A stretch of DNA of 64,000 nt from NCBI RefSeq assembly GCF_014931375.1, contig NZ_CP063117.1:1798501-1862500 (forward strand), read 5' to 3'. Of this stretch, positions 19,671 to 29,968 are shown in pieces. The stretch is from Haemophilus parainfluenzae (GTDB lineage Bacteria > Pseudomonadota > Gammaproteobacteria > Enterobacterales > Pasteurellaceae). Position 1 is the first letter of the stretch. Each line of letters opens with the position of its first letter. A program made the position numbers and the translations under genes. Below the pieces are notes generated by a model that worked only from the letters and a program-made list of their open reading frames with translations, was not told the origin of the DNA and did no database searches.

Positions 19671-19715
19671 GAAATCTCTTACCATATCTCACCTTTTTCT
19701 TTTTTCTTAGAAATC

Positions 19716-20471
19716 ATGAACAATCTAGAACTTGAACGTTTACTCAACGAAAAACTTAGCACAGACAGAATTAACGATTATGCACCTAACGGTTTGCAAG
19801 TAGAAGGCAAAGCGGAGATCAAAAAGATCATCACGGGTGTCACCGCAAGCCAAGCACTAATTGATTATGCCGTTGCACAACAAGCTGATGCGGTACTTGT
19901 CCACCATGGCTATTTTTGGAAAAGTGAAAATCCATGTATTCGCGGCATGAAAGGCAAACGCATCAAAACCTTACTTGTAAATGATATTAATTTATACGGC
20001 TACCACTTACCTTTGGATGTTCACCCGGAATTAGGCAACAACGCAAAACTTGCTCAGTTATTAGGGATTAGCGATCTCCAACCTTTAGAAAATAGCTCAA
20101 CCAGCATTCCTGTTTGGGGAACGTTAAAAGATCCTGTTTCCGCTGAAGAATTTGCTCAACGTATTGAACAAGTACTTCAACGTAAACCTCTAATTTGCAT
20201 CGAAAATGGACCGCACTTAATCCGTAAAATTGGCATTTGTACCGGTGGCGGACAAGGCTATATTGATTTAGCTGCAACACAAGGCTGTGATGCTTTTATT
20301 ACCGGTGAGGTTTCGGAGCAAACAATTCACTCTGCTCGTGAGCAAGGTATTCATTTCTTTGCGGCTGGTCACCATGCAACAGAACGCTACGGCATTAAGG
20401 CATTAGGTGAATGGCTAGCGGCTGAATATGACTTGGATGTAGAATTTAAAGATATTGATAATCCCGCCTAA
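19716..20471 (+). CDS. Nif3-like dinuclear metal centre protein (YbgI family)
   Basis: About 251 residues of the Nif3 family: hexameric ring proteins with a di-metal site, whose enzymatic role is not firmly established (GTP cyclohydrolase I type 2 is a database name only). Metal-site motifs are seen: VLVHHGYFWK in the first half and AAGHHATERYG near the end, plus YGYHLPLDVHPELGNN. The ATG at 19716 is chosen because family members start MNNLELE-like; a 36-codon upstream extension would cross a terminator hairpin. The ribosome-binding site is weak. Confidence 0.87.
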   Translation: MNNLELERLLNEKLSTDRINDYAPNGLQVEGKAEIKKIITGVTASQALIDYAVAQQADAVLVHHGYFWKSENPCIRGMKGKRIKTLLVNDINLYGYHLPLDVHPELGNNAKLAQLLGISDLQPLENSSTSIPVWGTLKDPVSAEEFAQRIEQVLQRKPLICIENGPHLIRKIGICTGGGQGYIDLAATQGCDAFITGEVSEQTIHSAREQGIHFFAAGHHATERYGIKALGEWLAAEYDLDVEFKDIDNPA

Positions 20472-20491
20472 CTGGTACAAAGTGTGATTGA

Positions 20492-20520
20492 TTGCCAAAA
20501 GCACACAAAACAAGTATAAT
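20492..20520 (+). promoter_or_regulatory. fabI promoter
   Basis: TTGCCA (20492-20497) and a consensus TATAAT (20515-20520) are 17 bases apart, with about 30 bases from the likely start to the fabI ATG. Confidence 0.75.
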
Positions 20521-20556
20521 CTCGTCGATTTTTTTAACTCAAACATAGGAAAAAAT

Positions 20557-21345
20557 ATGGGTTTCTTAACTGGTAAACGTATTTTAGTAACAGGTCTTGC
20601 AAGCAACCGTTCTATGGCTTACGGGATCGCAAAGGCAATGAAAGAACAAGGTGCTGAACTTGCTTTCACTTATTTAAACGATAAATTACAACCGCGCGTA
20701 GAAGAATTTGCAAAAGAATTCGGTTCTGACATCGTCCTTCCTTTAGACGTAGCGACCGATGAAAGCATCCAAAACTGCTTTGCAGAATTAAGCAAACGCT
20801 GGGAAAAATTTGATGGTTTCGTGCACGCTATCGCATTTGCACCAGGCGATCAATTAGATGGTGATTACGTAAACGCCGCAACTCGTGAAGGCTACCGTAT
20901 CGCTCACGACATCAGTGCATTCAGCTTTGTTGCAATGGCACAAGCGGCACGTCCTTACTTAAATCCAAATGCAGCGTTATTAACCCTTTCTTACTTAGGT
21001 GCAGAGCGCGCAATTCCTAACTACAACGTCATGTGTTTAGCGAAAGCGTCTCTTGAAGCAGCAACTCGCGTAATGGCAGCTGACTTAGGTAAAGAAGGTA
21101 TTCGTGTGAATGCGATCTCTGCAGGTCCAATCCGTACTTTAGCGGCATCAGGTATTAAAAACTTCAAGAAAATGCTTTCTGCATTTGAGAAAACCGCAGC
21201 ATTACGCCGCACTGTTACTATCGAAGATGTGGGTAACTCAGCAGCATTCTTATGCTCTGATTTAGCATCGGGTATCACTGGTGAAATCGTTCACGTAGAT
21301 GCAGGTTTCAGCATCACCGCAATGGGCGAATTAGGCGAAGAATAA
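20557..21345 (+). CDS. fabI: Enoyl-ACP reductase FabI
   Basis: NADH-dependent reductase of the last step in each fatty-acid elongation cycle, and the triclosan target class. The 262 residues start [19 protein letters not shown], the short-chain dehydrogenase cofactor motif in its FabI form. The catalytic pair lies in a Tyr-X6-Lys arrangement in [14 protein letters not shown]. The ATG at 20557 follows TAGGAAAA; the 23-codon upstream extension spans the -10 region and is rejected. It ends in its own terminator. Confidence 0.97.
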   Translation: MGFLTGKRILVTGLASNRSMAYGIAKAMKEQGAELAFTYLNDKLQPRVEEFAKEFGSDIVLPLDVATDESIQNCFAELSKRWEKFDGFVHAIAFAPGDQLDGDYVNAATREGYRIAHDISAFSFVAMAQAARPYLNPNAALLTLSYLGAERAIPNYNVMCLAKASLEAATRVMAADLGKEGIRVNAISAGPIRTLAASGIKNFKKMLSAFEKTAALRRTVTIEDVGNSAAFLCSDLASGITGEIVHVDAGFSITAMGELGEE

Positions 21346-21365
21346 TTTTTCGTACAATCTATTTT

Positions 21366-21400
21366 TAGGCAGGCTTTTCAGTCTGCCTTTTCTCTTTTTT
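21366..21400 (+). terminator. fabI terminator
   Basis: AGGCAG and CTGCCT (21367-21372, 21383-21388) form a stem followed by a T-rich stretch. Confidence 0.7.
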
Positions 21401-21411
21401 TAAATATAACT

Positions 21412-23391
21412 ATGTTCCAAGATAATCCATTACTCGCACAACTTAAGCAACAAATCCACGATAGCAAAGAACACGTTGAAGGCGTGGTAAAAAGTACAGA
21501 TAAAGCTTATGGTTTTTTAGAGTGCGATAAAAAAAGCTACTTTATTGCCCCACCTGCAATGAAAAAAGTGATGCACGGTGACAAAATCAAAGCCACCATT
21601 GAAAAGCAAGGCGATAAAGAGCAAGCTGAACCTGAAGAATTAATTGAGCCAATGCTCACGCGCTTTATTGCCAAAGTGCGGTTCAATAAAGACAAGAAAT
21701 TGCAAGTTTTGGTTGATCATCCAAGTATCAACCAACCCATTGGTGCGCAACAAGCCAAATCCGTCAAAGAAGAATTACAAGAAGACGACTGGGTTGTCGC
21801 AAATTTGAAAACGCACCCATTACGTGATGATCGCTTTTTCTATGCCACCATCAATCAATTTATTTGCCGTGCTGATGATGAATTAGCCCCTTGGTGGGTG
21901 ACATTGGCACGTCATGAGCAATCTCGTCATCCTGTGCAAGGTGCAGAAAGTTATGAAATGTTAGATCAACAAACACGTGAAGATCTGACCGCACTTCATT
22001 TTGTCACCATTGACTCTGAAAGTACTCAGGATATGGACGATGCCCTTTATATCGAACCTATCGAGCAAAATGGTACGCAAACCGGCTGGCGATTAATCGT
22101 TGCCATTGCGGATCCCACAGCTTACATTGCATTAGATTCACAAATTGAAAAAGATGCAAAACAGCGTTGTTTCACCAATTATTTGCCTGGCTTCAACATC
22201 CCAATGTTGCCACGTGAATTATCTGATGAATTATGCTCATTAATGGCAAATGAAACTCGCCCTGCATTAGTGTGTTACATTGAAACAGATCTTGCTGGTA
22301 ATATTACGGCTAAACCGCGCTTTGTATCGGCTTATGTACAATCTAAAGCAAAATTAGCCTATAACAAGATTTCAGATTATTTAGAACAAGTACCGGATGC
22401 ATGGCAACCGGAAACACCTGAAATTGCCCAGCAAATTGATTGGTTACATCAATTTACTCAAGCGCGTATTCAATGGCGTAAAACCCATTCATTGTTATTT
22501 AAAGAGAAACCGGACTACTCCTTTATTCTCGCTGAAAATGGCAAAGTGAAAGAAATTAAGGCGGAATATCGTCGTATTGCAAATCAAATCGTGGAAGAAT
22601 CCATGATTATTGCCAATATCTGTGCGGCTCAATTCTTAGCGGAGCATGCTAAAACCGGTATTTTCAATACACACACTGGTTTTGATAAGAAATTCTTAGA
22701 AAATGCCCATAATTTCTTAATGGCAAATTTAGCTAATGAAGAAAATCAAGCCGAGCTTGCAGAGCGTTATTCAGTGGAAAATTTGGCAACCTTAAAAGGT
22801 TATTGCCAAATGCGTCATGATATTGAACCAATTGAAGGTGACTATTTAGAATTCCGTTTACGTCGTTATTTAACCTTTGCGGAGTTTAAATCCGAACTCG
22901 CTCCACATTTTGGGCTTGGATTAGAAGGTTATGCGACCTGGACATCGCCTATCCGTAAATATTCCGATATGGTGAACCATCGTTTAATTAAAGCCGTGCT
23001 CACACAGCAAGCTTGTGAAAAACCACAAGATGAAGTCCTTACTCGCTTACAAGAAGCCCGTCGCCAAAATCGTTTGGTTGAGCGTGATATAGCAGACTGG
23101 TTATATTGTCGCTATCTTGCTGACAAAGTCGCTGAAAATGCTGAATTTGATGCAGAAGTGCAAGATGTGATGCGTGGCGGTTTACGTGTTCAATTATTAG
23201 AAAATGGTGCATCCATGTTCGTACCAGCTTCCACGTTGCATCCAAATAAAGATGAAATGCAAGTGAATGCTGATGAATTAGCACTGTATATTCAAGGGGA
23301 ACGCCGTTACAAAATCGGTGATTTGGTGAAAGTGAAACTCACCGAAGTTCGAGAAGAAACTCGCAGTATTATCGGCCAATTAATCATTTAA
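21412..23391 (+). CDS. rnb: Exoribonuclease II
   Basis: Processive 3'-5' exoribonuclease of 659 residues, close to the E. coli length. Order of domains: cold-shock-type OB folds (about 1-180), the catalytic RNB domain (about 190-540) with the Mg-binding TIDSESTQDMDDALY, and an S1 domain at the end (DVMRGGLRVQLLENGASMFV). EGYATWTSPIRKYSD is the conserved end of the RNB domain. Two exact uptake signals are present (21674, 21988), and the second is the last one before the mal island. Confidence 0.95.
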   Translation: MFQDNPLLAQLKQQIHDSKEHVEGVVKSTDKAYGFLECDKKSYFIAPPAMKKVMHGDKIKATIEKQGDKEQAEPEELIEPMLTRFIAKVRFNKDKKLQVLVDHPSINQPIGAQQAKSVKEELQEDDWVVANLKTHPLRDDRFFYATINQFICRADDELAPWWVTLARHEQSRHPVQGAESYEMLDQQTREDLTALHFVTIDSESTQDMDDALYIEPIEQNGTQTGWRLIVAIADPTAYIALDSQIEKDAKQRCFTNYLPGFNIPMLPRELSDELCSLMANETRPALVCYIETDLAGNITAKPRFVSAYVQSKAKLAYNKISDYLEQVPDAWQPETPEIAQQIDWLHQFTQARIQWRKTHSLLFKEKPDYSFILAENGKVKEIKAEYRRIANQIVEESMIIANICAAQFLAEHAKTGIFNTHTGFDKKFLENAHNFLMANLANEENQAELAERYSVENLATLKGYCQMRHDIEPIEGDYLEFRLRRYLTFAEFKSELAPHFGLGLEGYATWTSPIRKYSDMVNHRLIKAVLTQQACEKPQDEVLTRLQEARRQNRLVERDIADWLYCRYLADKVAENAEFDAEVQDVMRGGLRVQLLENGASMFVPASTLHPNKDEMQVNADELALYIQGERRYKIGDLVKVKLTEVREETRSIIGQLII

Positions 23392-23416
23392 TGATCACTT
23401 CCCTTCTAACACTAGA

Positions 23417-23453
23417 AATACCGCTCGTTACATAACGGACGGTATTTTTTTAT
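23417..23453 (+). terminator. rnb terminator
   Basis: AATACCG and CGGTATT (23417-23446) enclose an inner CGTT-ACAT-AACG stem, followed by seven T residues. Confidence 0.8.
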
Positions 23454-23557
23454 AGAGCTAAAATTGTGGAAATTTTTTCTACGTTGATAGTATCAAATAA
23501 AAAGATTTTTAGGGTAGATTGAAGATGAACAATATAGAAATGAGTTATTGATATAAT

Positions 23558-23580
23558 ATCCCCGCCTTCAAGGCGGGGAT
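23558..23580. terminator. GC-rich palindromic hairpin, probable end of the mal operon
   Basis: ATCCCCGCCTT/AAGGCGGGGAT form an almost loopless perfect hairpin 21 bases after the PTS gene stop. The downstream minus-strand sequence ATTATATC is a poor T run, so termination is likely but not certain. The stem resembles REP-type elements, yet I see only this copy. Confidence 0.5.
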
Positions 23581-23601
23581 AAAATAGATATTTAGGTAGA
23601 A

Positions 23602-25266
23602 TTACATTTTAGGAATTTCTACGCCCGATGAAAGCACGTCTTGAATATCGGATTTTAAGACATCTGCTTTTGGTCCATAAATCGCTTGGATACCAGAGCC
23701 TTTCACGATAAAGCCCATTGCACCTGCTTGTTTCCAACTTGCTTCATCACCCACTAACTCTGGATTATGTACGGTGATACGTAAACGTGTCATACAAGCA
23801 TCAACATCTGCAATATTATTACGTCCACCAAGTAAGTTGATGATTTGAATAACTTGCGCACTAGCATCCGCCACTTTTGGTTCATTGCTAGAAGCTTCAT
23901 CTGAACCTTTAGCATCATAGTTACCATTACGGCCTGCTGTCGCAAGGTTAAATTTCTTAATCATAAAGTTCGCGATAAAGAACATAGCCACTGCAAAGAG
24001 GATTGATACCCAAATAAAGTTGATCACATCCATACCGATACCGGCTTTAATCGCCATTGGTGTACGTGTTAAGAACTCAATGTTACCGAATGAATGCACA
24101 CGTAAGTCAACAATATCTGCCATGGCGAAAGCACAACCTTGTACTAACGCATAAACAATATAAAGCGGTAATGCAACAAACATAAACATGTATTCGATTG
24201 GTTCGGTCACACCTGTTAAGAACACCGCTAGTGCAGAAGAAAGGAAAATCCCTTTATAGAGTTTTTTCTTGTCTTCATCCACATTGATATACATTGCGAG
24301 GGTCAAGCCCATTAAAATACCGGTTGAACCAATCATTTGTCCTACTTTGAAGCGAGCAGGTGTCACAGTTGAAAGAAGTTCATTATATTGCGTTAAATTA
24401 CCTGCATCTTTAAGGTTGATTAAGTCAGTCACCCAGGCAAGCCAAAGTGGATCTTGACCAAATACTTGTTTACCTTGTTGTGCACCGGTTAAGAACTCAT
24501 AAGTACCGCCTAATGAAGTGTAGTTCATTGGGATGGTCAACATGTGGTGTAAACCAAATGGAAGCAATAGACGTTCTAAGGTACCATAAATAAATGGTGC
24601 TAAAATTGGCGCTGAGTTTTGTGAGTTAGCAATCCATTGACCGAAATGATTAATTCCTGTTTGAACTAAAGGCCAAAATAATGATAGGAAGATCGCCACT
24701 AATACAGAACGATAAATGACAACGAAAGGAACGAAACGTTTACCATTAAAGAACGTCAGTACTTCAGGTAATTTACGGAAATTGTAGTAACGGTTAAAAG
24801 TGGTCGCCCCCACAAAACCGGCGATAATACCAACGAACACGCCCATATTTAACGCAGGTTGCCCAAGCACATTCACAAAGTAATTCGCCACAGGAATTTC
24901 ACCGGCCAATACTGTACTTACATGTGCATTTGGATCCGCTAGCATTTCAAGTTTCACACCGAAAAAGTTACCGGTAATTAAGTTAATTAAAATGAAAGCC
25001 AGGCCTGCTGCAAATGCCCCACCCGCACGCTCATTTGCCCAGCTACCACCAATCGCTAAAGCAAATAATAAATGAAGGTTACCAATAATCCCCCAACCAA
25101 TTTGGGCTATAATGTTTCCGACAAGCGCTAGCCATTCCGCATCGCTAATCAAAGGCAGTGAGTTACCAATACTCACCATTAAACCCGCGGCTGGCATCAC
25201 GGCAATCACAACCATTAGGCACTTACCGAATTTTTGCCAAAATTCAAAACTGAGCATTTTTTTCAT
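23602..25266 (-). CDS. malX: PTS EIICB sugar permease, maltose/glucose type (MalX/MalT-like)
   Basis: Membrane permease of the glucose-type PTS. The 554 residues are an N-terminal EIIC domain (about 1-430, some ten membrane segments, with the substrate-region GTLERLLLPFGLHHM and GVTEPIEYMF) and a C-terminal EIIB domain whose phosphorylated cysteine is C491 in DACMTRLRI. No EIIA domain is attached, so it must borrow one, for example the host Crr protein encoded elsewhere. The IIC-IIB order separates it from TreB. Downstream MalP/MalQ imply maltose or maltodextrin as substrate; glucose cannot be excluded. It lies 10 bases after the EEP-family gene and is last in the operon. Confidence 0.83.
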   Translation of the reverse strand: MKKMLSFEFWQKFGKCLMVVIAVMPAAGLMVSIGNSLPLISDAEWLALVGNIIAQIGWGIIGNLHLLFALAIGGSWANERAGGAFAAGLAFILINLITGNFFGVKLEMLADPNAHVSTVLAGEIPVANYFVNVLGQPALNMGVFVGIIAGFVGATTFNRYYNFRKLPEVLTFFNGKRFVPFVVIYRSVLVAIFLSLFWPLVQTGINHFGQWIANSQNSAPILAPFIYGTLERLLLPFGLHHMLTIPMNYTSLGGTYEFLTGAQQGKQVFGQDPLWLAWVTDLINLKDAGNLTQYNELLSTVTPARFKVGQMIGSTGILMGLTLAMYINVDEDKKKLYKGIFLSSALAVFLTGVTEPIEYMFMFVALPLYIVYALVQGCAFAMADIVDLRVHSFGNIEFLTRTPMAIKAGIGMDVINFIWVSILFAVAMFFIANFMIKKFNLATAGRNGNYDAKGSDEASSNEPKVADASAQVIQIINLLGGRNNIADVDACMTRLRITVHNPELVGDEASWKQAGAMGFIVKGSGIQAIYGPKADVLKSDIQDVLSSGVEIPKM

Positions 25267-25276
25267 ATTGATTCTC

Positions 25277-26068
25277 CTACAAGATGAGAGCTACTTCTAC
25301 GCCAAAATGGTCGGAAACAATCGGTTTATTTTTGCCATTAAAAATAACCTGACTGGATAAAACCCTTTTTGCTTGGTTTAAAAAAATATAATCTAATCGC
25401 TTTTCTTGACTATGGCCTTTCCAACCGTCAATCGCTTTCTCTACAGTGATACCGCTATCCTTCTGCTCTGCCATATCAAAAGTATCGAATAAGCCTAAGG
25501 ATTTAATCTGCTGGTAAGCTTGCTGATCGCTTATTGCATCAGTATTGAAATCACCCATCAGGATTTTAAGATTCGCACTTTGACTTCGCTCTACAATATA
25601 ACGAACATTATCAAGTTGGTTTTCTCCATCACAATTTGGCAAATTGATATGACAAGAATAACATTCAATTAACTGGCCTTGATATTCTACCGTCAAGCCA
25701 ATGATTTTACGCGAGAGAATCGAGTCAAGACGTTGATGTTGGCTACAATAAAACGCATCAACATCATAAACAGGCAAACGCGTTAAAAATGCAATGCCTT
25801 CATCATATTTATCGTAACCAATATGCGAATTGCTCCAAACAAGTGAGTATTTCTGTGCAACGCGTTGATTGATTTTATTTAACAGAATGACACCATAGTT
25901 ATCTTGCTTTAACGTTGGCGAAATAGCAGGAGACGACATCAATTGATTAACCTCTTGTAAGGCAATGATGTCATAGCCCTTTTCGATAATAGTCTCCGCA
26001 AGAATCTCTATTTTTTCCGCTTGGTTAGCTTCTAACCAAGCGTGTACATTCAGGGTAAGTAGTTTCAT
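25277..26068 (-). CDS. Endonuclease/exonuclease/phosphatase family protein in the mal operon
   Basis: About 263 residues with the fold's metal motifs in order: LTLNVHAWLE at the start, IIALQEVNQL (catalytic Glu) near 40, MGDFNTDA (about 168), DYIFLN (about 233), and a final SDHFGVEVAL (catalytic Asp-His). The ATG at 26068 follows AGGGGGAAG and is preferred to an upstream extension that overlaps malP. Spacing is 10 bases on both sides, so it is a true operon member. Substrate is unknown: the family includes nucleases, phosphatases and sphingomyelinases. The association with a maltose PTS suggests a sugar-phosphate phosphatase, but that is a guess. Confidence 0.82.
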   Translation of the reverse strand: MKLLTLNVHAWLEANQAEKIEILAETIIEKGYDIIALQEVNQLMSSPAISPTLKQDNYGVILLNKINQRVAQKYSLVWSNSHIGYDKYDEGIAFLTRLPVYDVDAFYCSQHQRLDSILSRKIIGLTVEYQGQLIECYSCHINLPNCDGENQLDNVRYIVERSQSANLKILMGDFNTDAISDQQAYQQIKSLGLFDTFDMAEQKDSGITVEKAIDGWKGHSQEKRLDYIFLNQAKRVLSSQVIFNGKNKPIVSDHFGVEVALIL

Positions 26069-26078
26069 TGCTTCCCCC

Positions 26079-28346
26079 TTAGCCCTCACAATGCCAAATG
26101 TCTGCATTATATTGAGCGATCGTGCGGTCAGATGAGAAGAAGCCCGCTTTGGCGATATTCTGTACCACTTTCTCATTCCAACTATCCTGATCTTCATAAT
26201 CGGCTAAAATTTGTTCTTTCGCGTCGACATAAGCATTAAAGTCGATTAACGTCATAAACCAGTCTTTATTCAATAATTCGTTATAAAGACGTTCTAAACG
26301 TGTTTTATTGCCTAATTTCACTACTGCAGGATTCAGAATAAAATCGACCGCTCTTTTAATATCTTTGTCGTTTTCATAATACGCTTTTGAAACATAACCT
26401 GCTGTTTCATAAAGTTTAATAATGCTTTCTGAATCTTTACCGAATGTATAGATATTTTTAGCACCGGCTAATTCTGCAATTTCAACATTAGCCCCATCCA
26501 TTGTGCCTAAGGTTAATGCACCATTAAGCATAAATTTCATATTACCTGTACCAGAAGCTTCTTTAGAGGCAAGTGAAATTTGTTCTGAAATATCAGTTGC
26601 TGGAATGAGTTTTTCCGCCACGCTCACATTATAGTTTTCCACCAAATGTACGTTTAAATACTTATTCACTTCAGGATCATTATTGATTAACTCAGATAAG
26701 CAAAGAATTAAGTGAATAATATCCTGTGCAATCACATAAGCAGGTGCCGCTTTTCCGCCAAAAATCACCGTAATTTTACGTTTTGGTAATTTACCTGCTT
26801 TAATTTCTAAGTATTTATGAATCACATAAAGCGCATTCATTTGTTGGCGTTTATATTCATGGAAACGCTTAATTTGCGTATCAATGATTGAATTTTCATC
26901 TAACTCAATACCTTTATTTTCTTTAAGGTACGCTTTTAGTGCTAATTTATTTTCAAACTTAATTTTCGCTAATTGTTTATGAACCTTTTTATCATCTTTA
27001 AAGGCTAACAATTTCTCTAATTTCGTTGCATCATGCAAATACTCATCGCCAATCAATTCTTTAATGTAAGCGGCTAATGCTTGGTTAGAAAACTCTAACC
27101 AACGACGGAAGGTAATGCCGTTTGTCTTATTATTGAATTTTTCAGGATATAACGCATAGAATGCTTTAAGTTCTGATTTTTTCAAAATCTCCGTATGTAA
27201 TGCTGCCACACCATTCACAGAATTTGAAAAGTGGATGTCCATGTGCGCCATATGCACACGTTTTTGTTTATCAATAATTTGTACGGCAGGATCTTTATAT
27301 TCTGCGCGCACTAATTTATCTAATTTTTTAATGATCACTACTAAATGAGGCACGACTTCATCTAGATAATCGAGTGGCCATTTTTCTAGCGCTTCAGCCA
27401 AAATCGTATGGTTGGTATAGCCCACCATATTACGTACGATTTCAACCGCTTCTGCAAATTTAATCTGATGTTTTTCCGTTAATAAGCGAATTAATTCAGG
27501 AATCACCATTGAAGGGTGAGTATCGTTGATCTGAACATACGCATAATCCGCTAAATCATGTAAGTTACTGCCACGCGCAATTGCTTCATCAATTAATAAT
27601 TGTGCAGCATTTGATACCATGAAGTATTGTTGATAAATACGTAATAATTCCCCATTTTTATCTGAATCATCTGGGTAAAGGAATAAAGTCAGATTTTCTT
27701 CAATCGCAGTTTTATCAAACTCGATACCTTTTTTAATCAGTTTAGGATTCACTGATTTAATATCAAACAAATTGAGATAGTTCTTCGTATCTTTCTTGTA
27801 ACCTAAAATATCAATACGATCTAATTTAGAAGTTAGCGTAAATTTCTTAAATGGCACTTCATAGCTAATATCCGTTGGAATTAACCAAGAGTTATCCTCA
27901 ATCCAATCATTAGGCTCTGCATGTTGTTCATTCTTTTTGAAGACTTGTTTGAACAACCCATAATGATAATTTAAACCCACCCCTTCTGCATTTAAGCCAA
28001 GGGTAGACATTGAATCAATAAAGCAAGAAGCCAAACGCCCTAAACCACCATTTCCTAAAGATGGTTCTGGCTCAATATCTTCAATATGGCTTAATGATTT
28101 ACCCGCACTTTCTAATTCCGCTTTGATATCTTGATACACACCAAGGTTAATCAAGTTATTAGAAAGTAATTTACCAATTAAAAACTCTGCTGAGATATAG
28201 TAAACCTTACGTTTACCTGTATTTTTAGGTTTATCTGCTGAGAGTGTTTTTACGTAATTTAATAATTGAATATAAGTTTCTTTATCGCTTAATTGTTCAA
28301 GCGATTTATTGGTTTCGTTTTTTACAAAGGTACTAAATTTCATCAT
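26079..28346 (-). CDS. malP: Maltodextrin/glycogen phosphorylase, short Firmicutes-like type
   Basis: Phosphorolysis of alpha-1,4-glucans to glucose-1-phosphate. The 755 residues are shorter than the roughly 800-820 of enteric MalP/GlgP but match the streptococcal MalP type as I recall it. Conserved features: [18 protein letters not shown] near residue 48, [19 protein letters not shown] near 95, and the pyridoxal-phosphate lysine in [17 protein letters not shown]. The start overlaps the malQ stop by one base (TAATG), so the two are coupled. Together with malQ it would metabolise maltodextrins brought in or built up from maltose. Confidence 0.92.
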   Translation of the reverse strand: MMKFSTFVKNETNKSLEQLSDKETYIQLLNYVKTLSADKPKNTGKRKVYYISAEFLIGKLLSNNLINLGVYQDIKAELESAGKSLSHIEDIEPEPSLGNGGLGRLASCFIDSMSTLGLNAEGVGLNYHYGLFKQVFKKNEQHAEPNDWIEDNSWLIPTDISYEVPFKKFTLTSKLDRIDILGYKKDTKNYLNLFDIKSVNPKLIKKGIEFDKTAIEENLTLFLYPDDSDKNGELLRIYQQYFMVSNAAQLLIDEAIARGSNLHDLADYAYVQINDTHPSMVIPELIRLLTEKHQIKFAEAVEIVRNMVGYTNHTILAEALEKWPLDYLDEVVPHLVVIIKKLDKLVRAEYKDPAVQIIDKQKRVHMAHMDIHFSNSVNGVAALHTEILKKSELKAFYALYPEKFNNKTNGITFRRWLEFSNQALAAYIKELIGDEYLHDATKLEKLLAFKDDKKVHKQLAKIKFENKLALKAYLKENKGIELDENSIIDTQIKRFHEYKRQQMNALYVIHKYLEIKAGKLPKRKITVIFGGKAAPAYVIAQDIIHLILCLSELINNDPEVNKYLNVHLVENYNVSVAEKLIPATDISEQISLASKEASGTGNMKFMLNGALTLGTMDGANVEIAELAGAKNIYTFGKDSESIIKLYETAGYVSKAYYENDKDIKRAVDFILNPAVVKLGNKTRLERLYNELLNKDWFMTLIDFNAYVDAKEQILADYEDQDSWNEKVVQNIAKAGFFSSDRTIAQYNADIWHCEG

Positions 28347-29851
28347 TATTTTTCCTGATTCGCACGTTGATATAACGTGGTCATTTTTGCTAAAAAGTCT
28401 TTTTTATCTTGCGTTAAATCTGATTGCTGCATTCTCCATTGCCAGTTTCCACCAATTGTTGAAGGCACGTTCATTCTTGAACTGGCTGGCAAATCTAAAA
28501 CATCTTGCATTGTGGCTATCGCGGTATTGCTAACCGTTGCAAAGAGCTGACGAATCATCGCTTGGCAAATCGATTCATCCTCATGGCGATGCGTATAATC
28601 ATTGATATATTGCTGCTGTTGTTCAGTCAGGCTGTTATACCAACCATTGGTCACATCGTTATCATGTGTACCGGTATAAACAATGGAATGCGGGATGCAA
28701 TAATGCGGGCTATCTAAGCTTTCTCCGCTAACATCTTCAAAGCCAAATTGCAGAATCTTCATGCCAGGATAGTTACAGTCTGTAAGCAATTTTCTGGCTT
28801 TGTCATCAATATTACCTAAATCTTCGGCAATAATCGGTAAATCGCCCAATTGCTCTTTAACGGCTTTAAATAAGTCATAACCTGGGCCTGGCTGCCAGCT
28901 ACCATCTTTAGCCACCTCTGCTTTTCCATCTACTTGCCAATAATCAGAGAAACCTTTGAAATGGTCGATACGTAGTACATCATAAATTTTGAAGCTTTCT
29001 TCAATGCGGTGAATCCACCAAGCGTAGCCTTGTTTTTTATGTTCTTCCCAAGCGTAAAGCGGATTGCCCCAAAGTTGTCCTGTTGCACTGAATTGATCCG
29101 CTGGAACCCCGGCAACAAAAAGCGGATTACGTTCTTCATCTAATTGGAAGAGTTCTGGTTTTGTCCAAACCTCTACGCTATCTGCAGCCACGTAAATCGG
29201 CATATCACCGATGATCTGAATGCCTTTTTGATTTGCGTAATTTTTTAATTCAGTCCATTGTTTGAAGAAGAAATATTGCGTCACTTTAAAGTACTGAATT
29301 TGCTCCGCTAACATGGTGCGATATTTTTCCAATGCACTTGGATCTCGAGCCACAGCTTTTTTATCATCCCATTTTTGCAATGCTTGATTGCCAAAATGCT
29401 CTTTAATTGCCATAAACTCAGCAAAATCATCCAACCATAAACGATTGCTTTTCTCGAAGTGTTTGAAATCAGCTTGGAATGATTGATTCTCTAAAAAATT
29501 TTTCACGGCTATTTCTAAAATCGGACGGCGCGCATAGAAGACGCGCTCATAATCCACGCTAGTTGGATCATCACCAAAATTGACTGATGCATAATCAGCT
29601 TCTTTCAACAAGCCCATTTGGGTTAATAGATCAAAATCAATAAGATGAGTATTACCTGCAATTGCAGAGAAAGATTGATAAGGTGAATCACCATAACTGG
29701 TGGTAGTAAGTGGAAGAATTTGCCAATAAGTTTGTTTAGTTTCAACTAAAAAATCGACAAAATCATAAGCCGATTGCCCAAAGCTACCAATTCCGAATGC
29801 ATTTGGTAGTGAGGTAATGTGCATAAGAACACCACTTGAACGAGTAAGCAT
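28346..29851 (-). CDS. malQ: 4-alpha-glucanotransferase (amylomaltase), short Firmicutes-like type
   Basis: Family GH77 enzyme that transfers maltosyl and maltodextrin units and releases glucose. The 501 residues match the streptococcal/plant-type short form; enteric MalQ is about 690. Start [20 protein letters not shown] and [20 protein letters not shown] are typical. Catalytic nucleophile region [10 protein letters not shown], acid/base region IIAEDLGN, and the third acid in [13 protein letters not shown] are all present. AGAGGAAA precedes the ATG. First gene of the malQ-malP-EEP-PTS operon, divergent from the TreR-like gene. Confidence 0.93.
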   Translation of the reverse strand: MLTRSSGVLMHITSLPNAFGIGSFGQSAYDFVDFLVETKQTYWQILPLTTTSYGDSPYQSFSAIAGNTHLIDFDLLTQMGLLKEADYASVNFGDDPTSVDYERVFYARRPILEIAVKNFLENQSFQADFKHFEKSNRLWLDDFAEFMAIKEHFGNQALQKWDDKKAVARDPSALEKYRTMLAEQIQYFKVTQYFFFKQWTELKNYANQKGIQIIGDMPIYVAADSVEVWTKPELFQLDEERNPLFVAGVPADQFSATGQLWGNPLYAWEEHKKQGYAWWIHRIEESFKIYDVLRIDHFKGFSDYWQVDGKAEVAKDGSWQPGPGYDLFKAVKEQLGDLPIIAEDLGNIDDKARKLLTDCNYPGMKILQFGFEDVSGESLDSPHYCIPHSIVYTGTHDNDVTNGWYNSLTEQQQQYINDYTHRHEDESICQAMIRQLFATVSNTAIATMQDVLDLPASSRMNVPSTIGGNWQWRMQQSDLTQDKKDFLAKMTTLYQRANQEK

Positions 29852-29884
29852 AATATTTCCTCTAGGAAGTTATCATTTTGGCTC

Positions 29885-29926
29885 ATTCTAACCTAAACGT
29901 ATTTTTATGCAACAACTTATACGTAA
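29885..29926 (-). promoter_or_regulatory. malQ operon promoter with candidate repressor sites
   Basis: On the minus strand TTGCAT and TAGAAT (29890-29885) are 16 bases apart. Between them lies AAACGTATTT (29895-29904), and just upstream TTATACGTAA (29917-29926). Both share the ATACGT core with the perfect palindrome at 29969, so they are candidate operators of the divergent GntR-type regulator; occupying them would block polymerase. Confidence 0.55.
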
Positions 29927-29950
29927 AAGCTAATAACATTTTCGTAAATG

Positions 29951-29966
29951 TGTGACTTTTGTCACA
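29951..29966. promoter_or_regulatory. CRP-binding site in the malQ/treR-like intergenic region
   Basis: TGTGA-CTTTTG-TCACA is a perfect ten-base match to the CRP core, with AT-rich flanks as in strong sites. Its centre at 29958.5 is about 80 bases upstream of the predicted malQ start, close to one of the helical phases used by class I CRP sites. For the divergent regulator gene the -10 is ambiguous, so I give no distance. Confidence 0.75.
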
Positions 29967-29968
29967 TT

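Noticed and set aside
19608..19715. 36-codon N-terminal extension of the Nif3 protein
   Set aside because: It runs through a perfect terminator hairpin with a T run, has a low-complexity Pro/Phe composition, and family members begin at the ATG at 19716.
23558..23580. GC-rich palindrome as a REP or mobile element
   Set aside because: Only one copy seen in the window, with no flanking repeats; an operon-end hairpin is the simpler reading.
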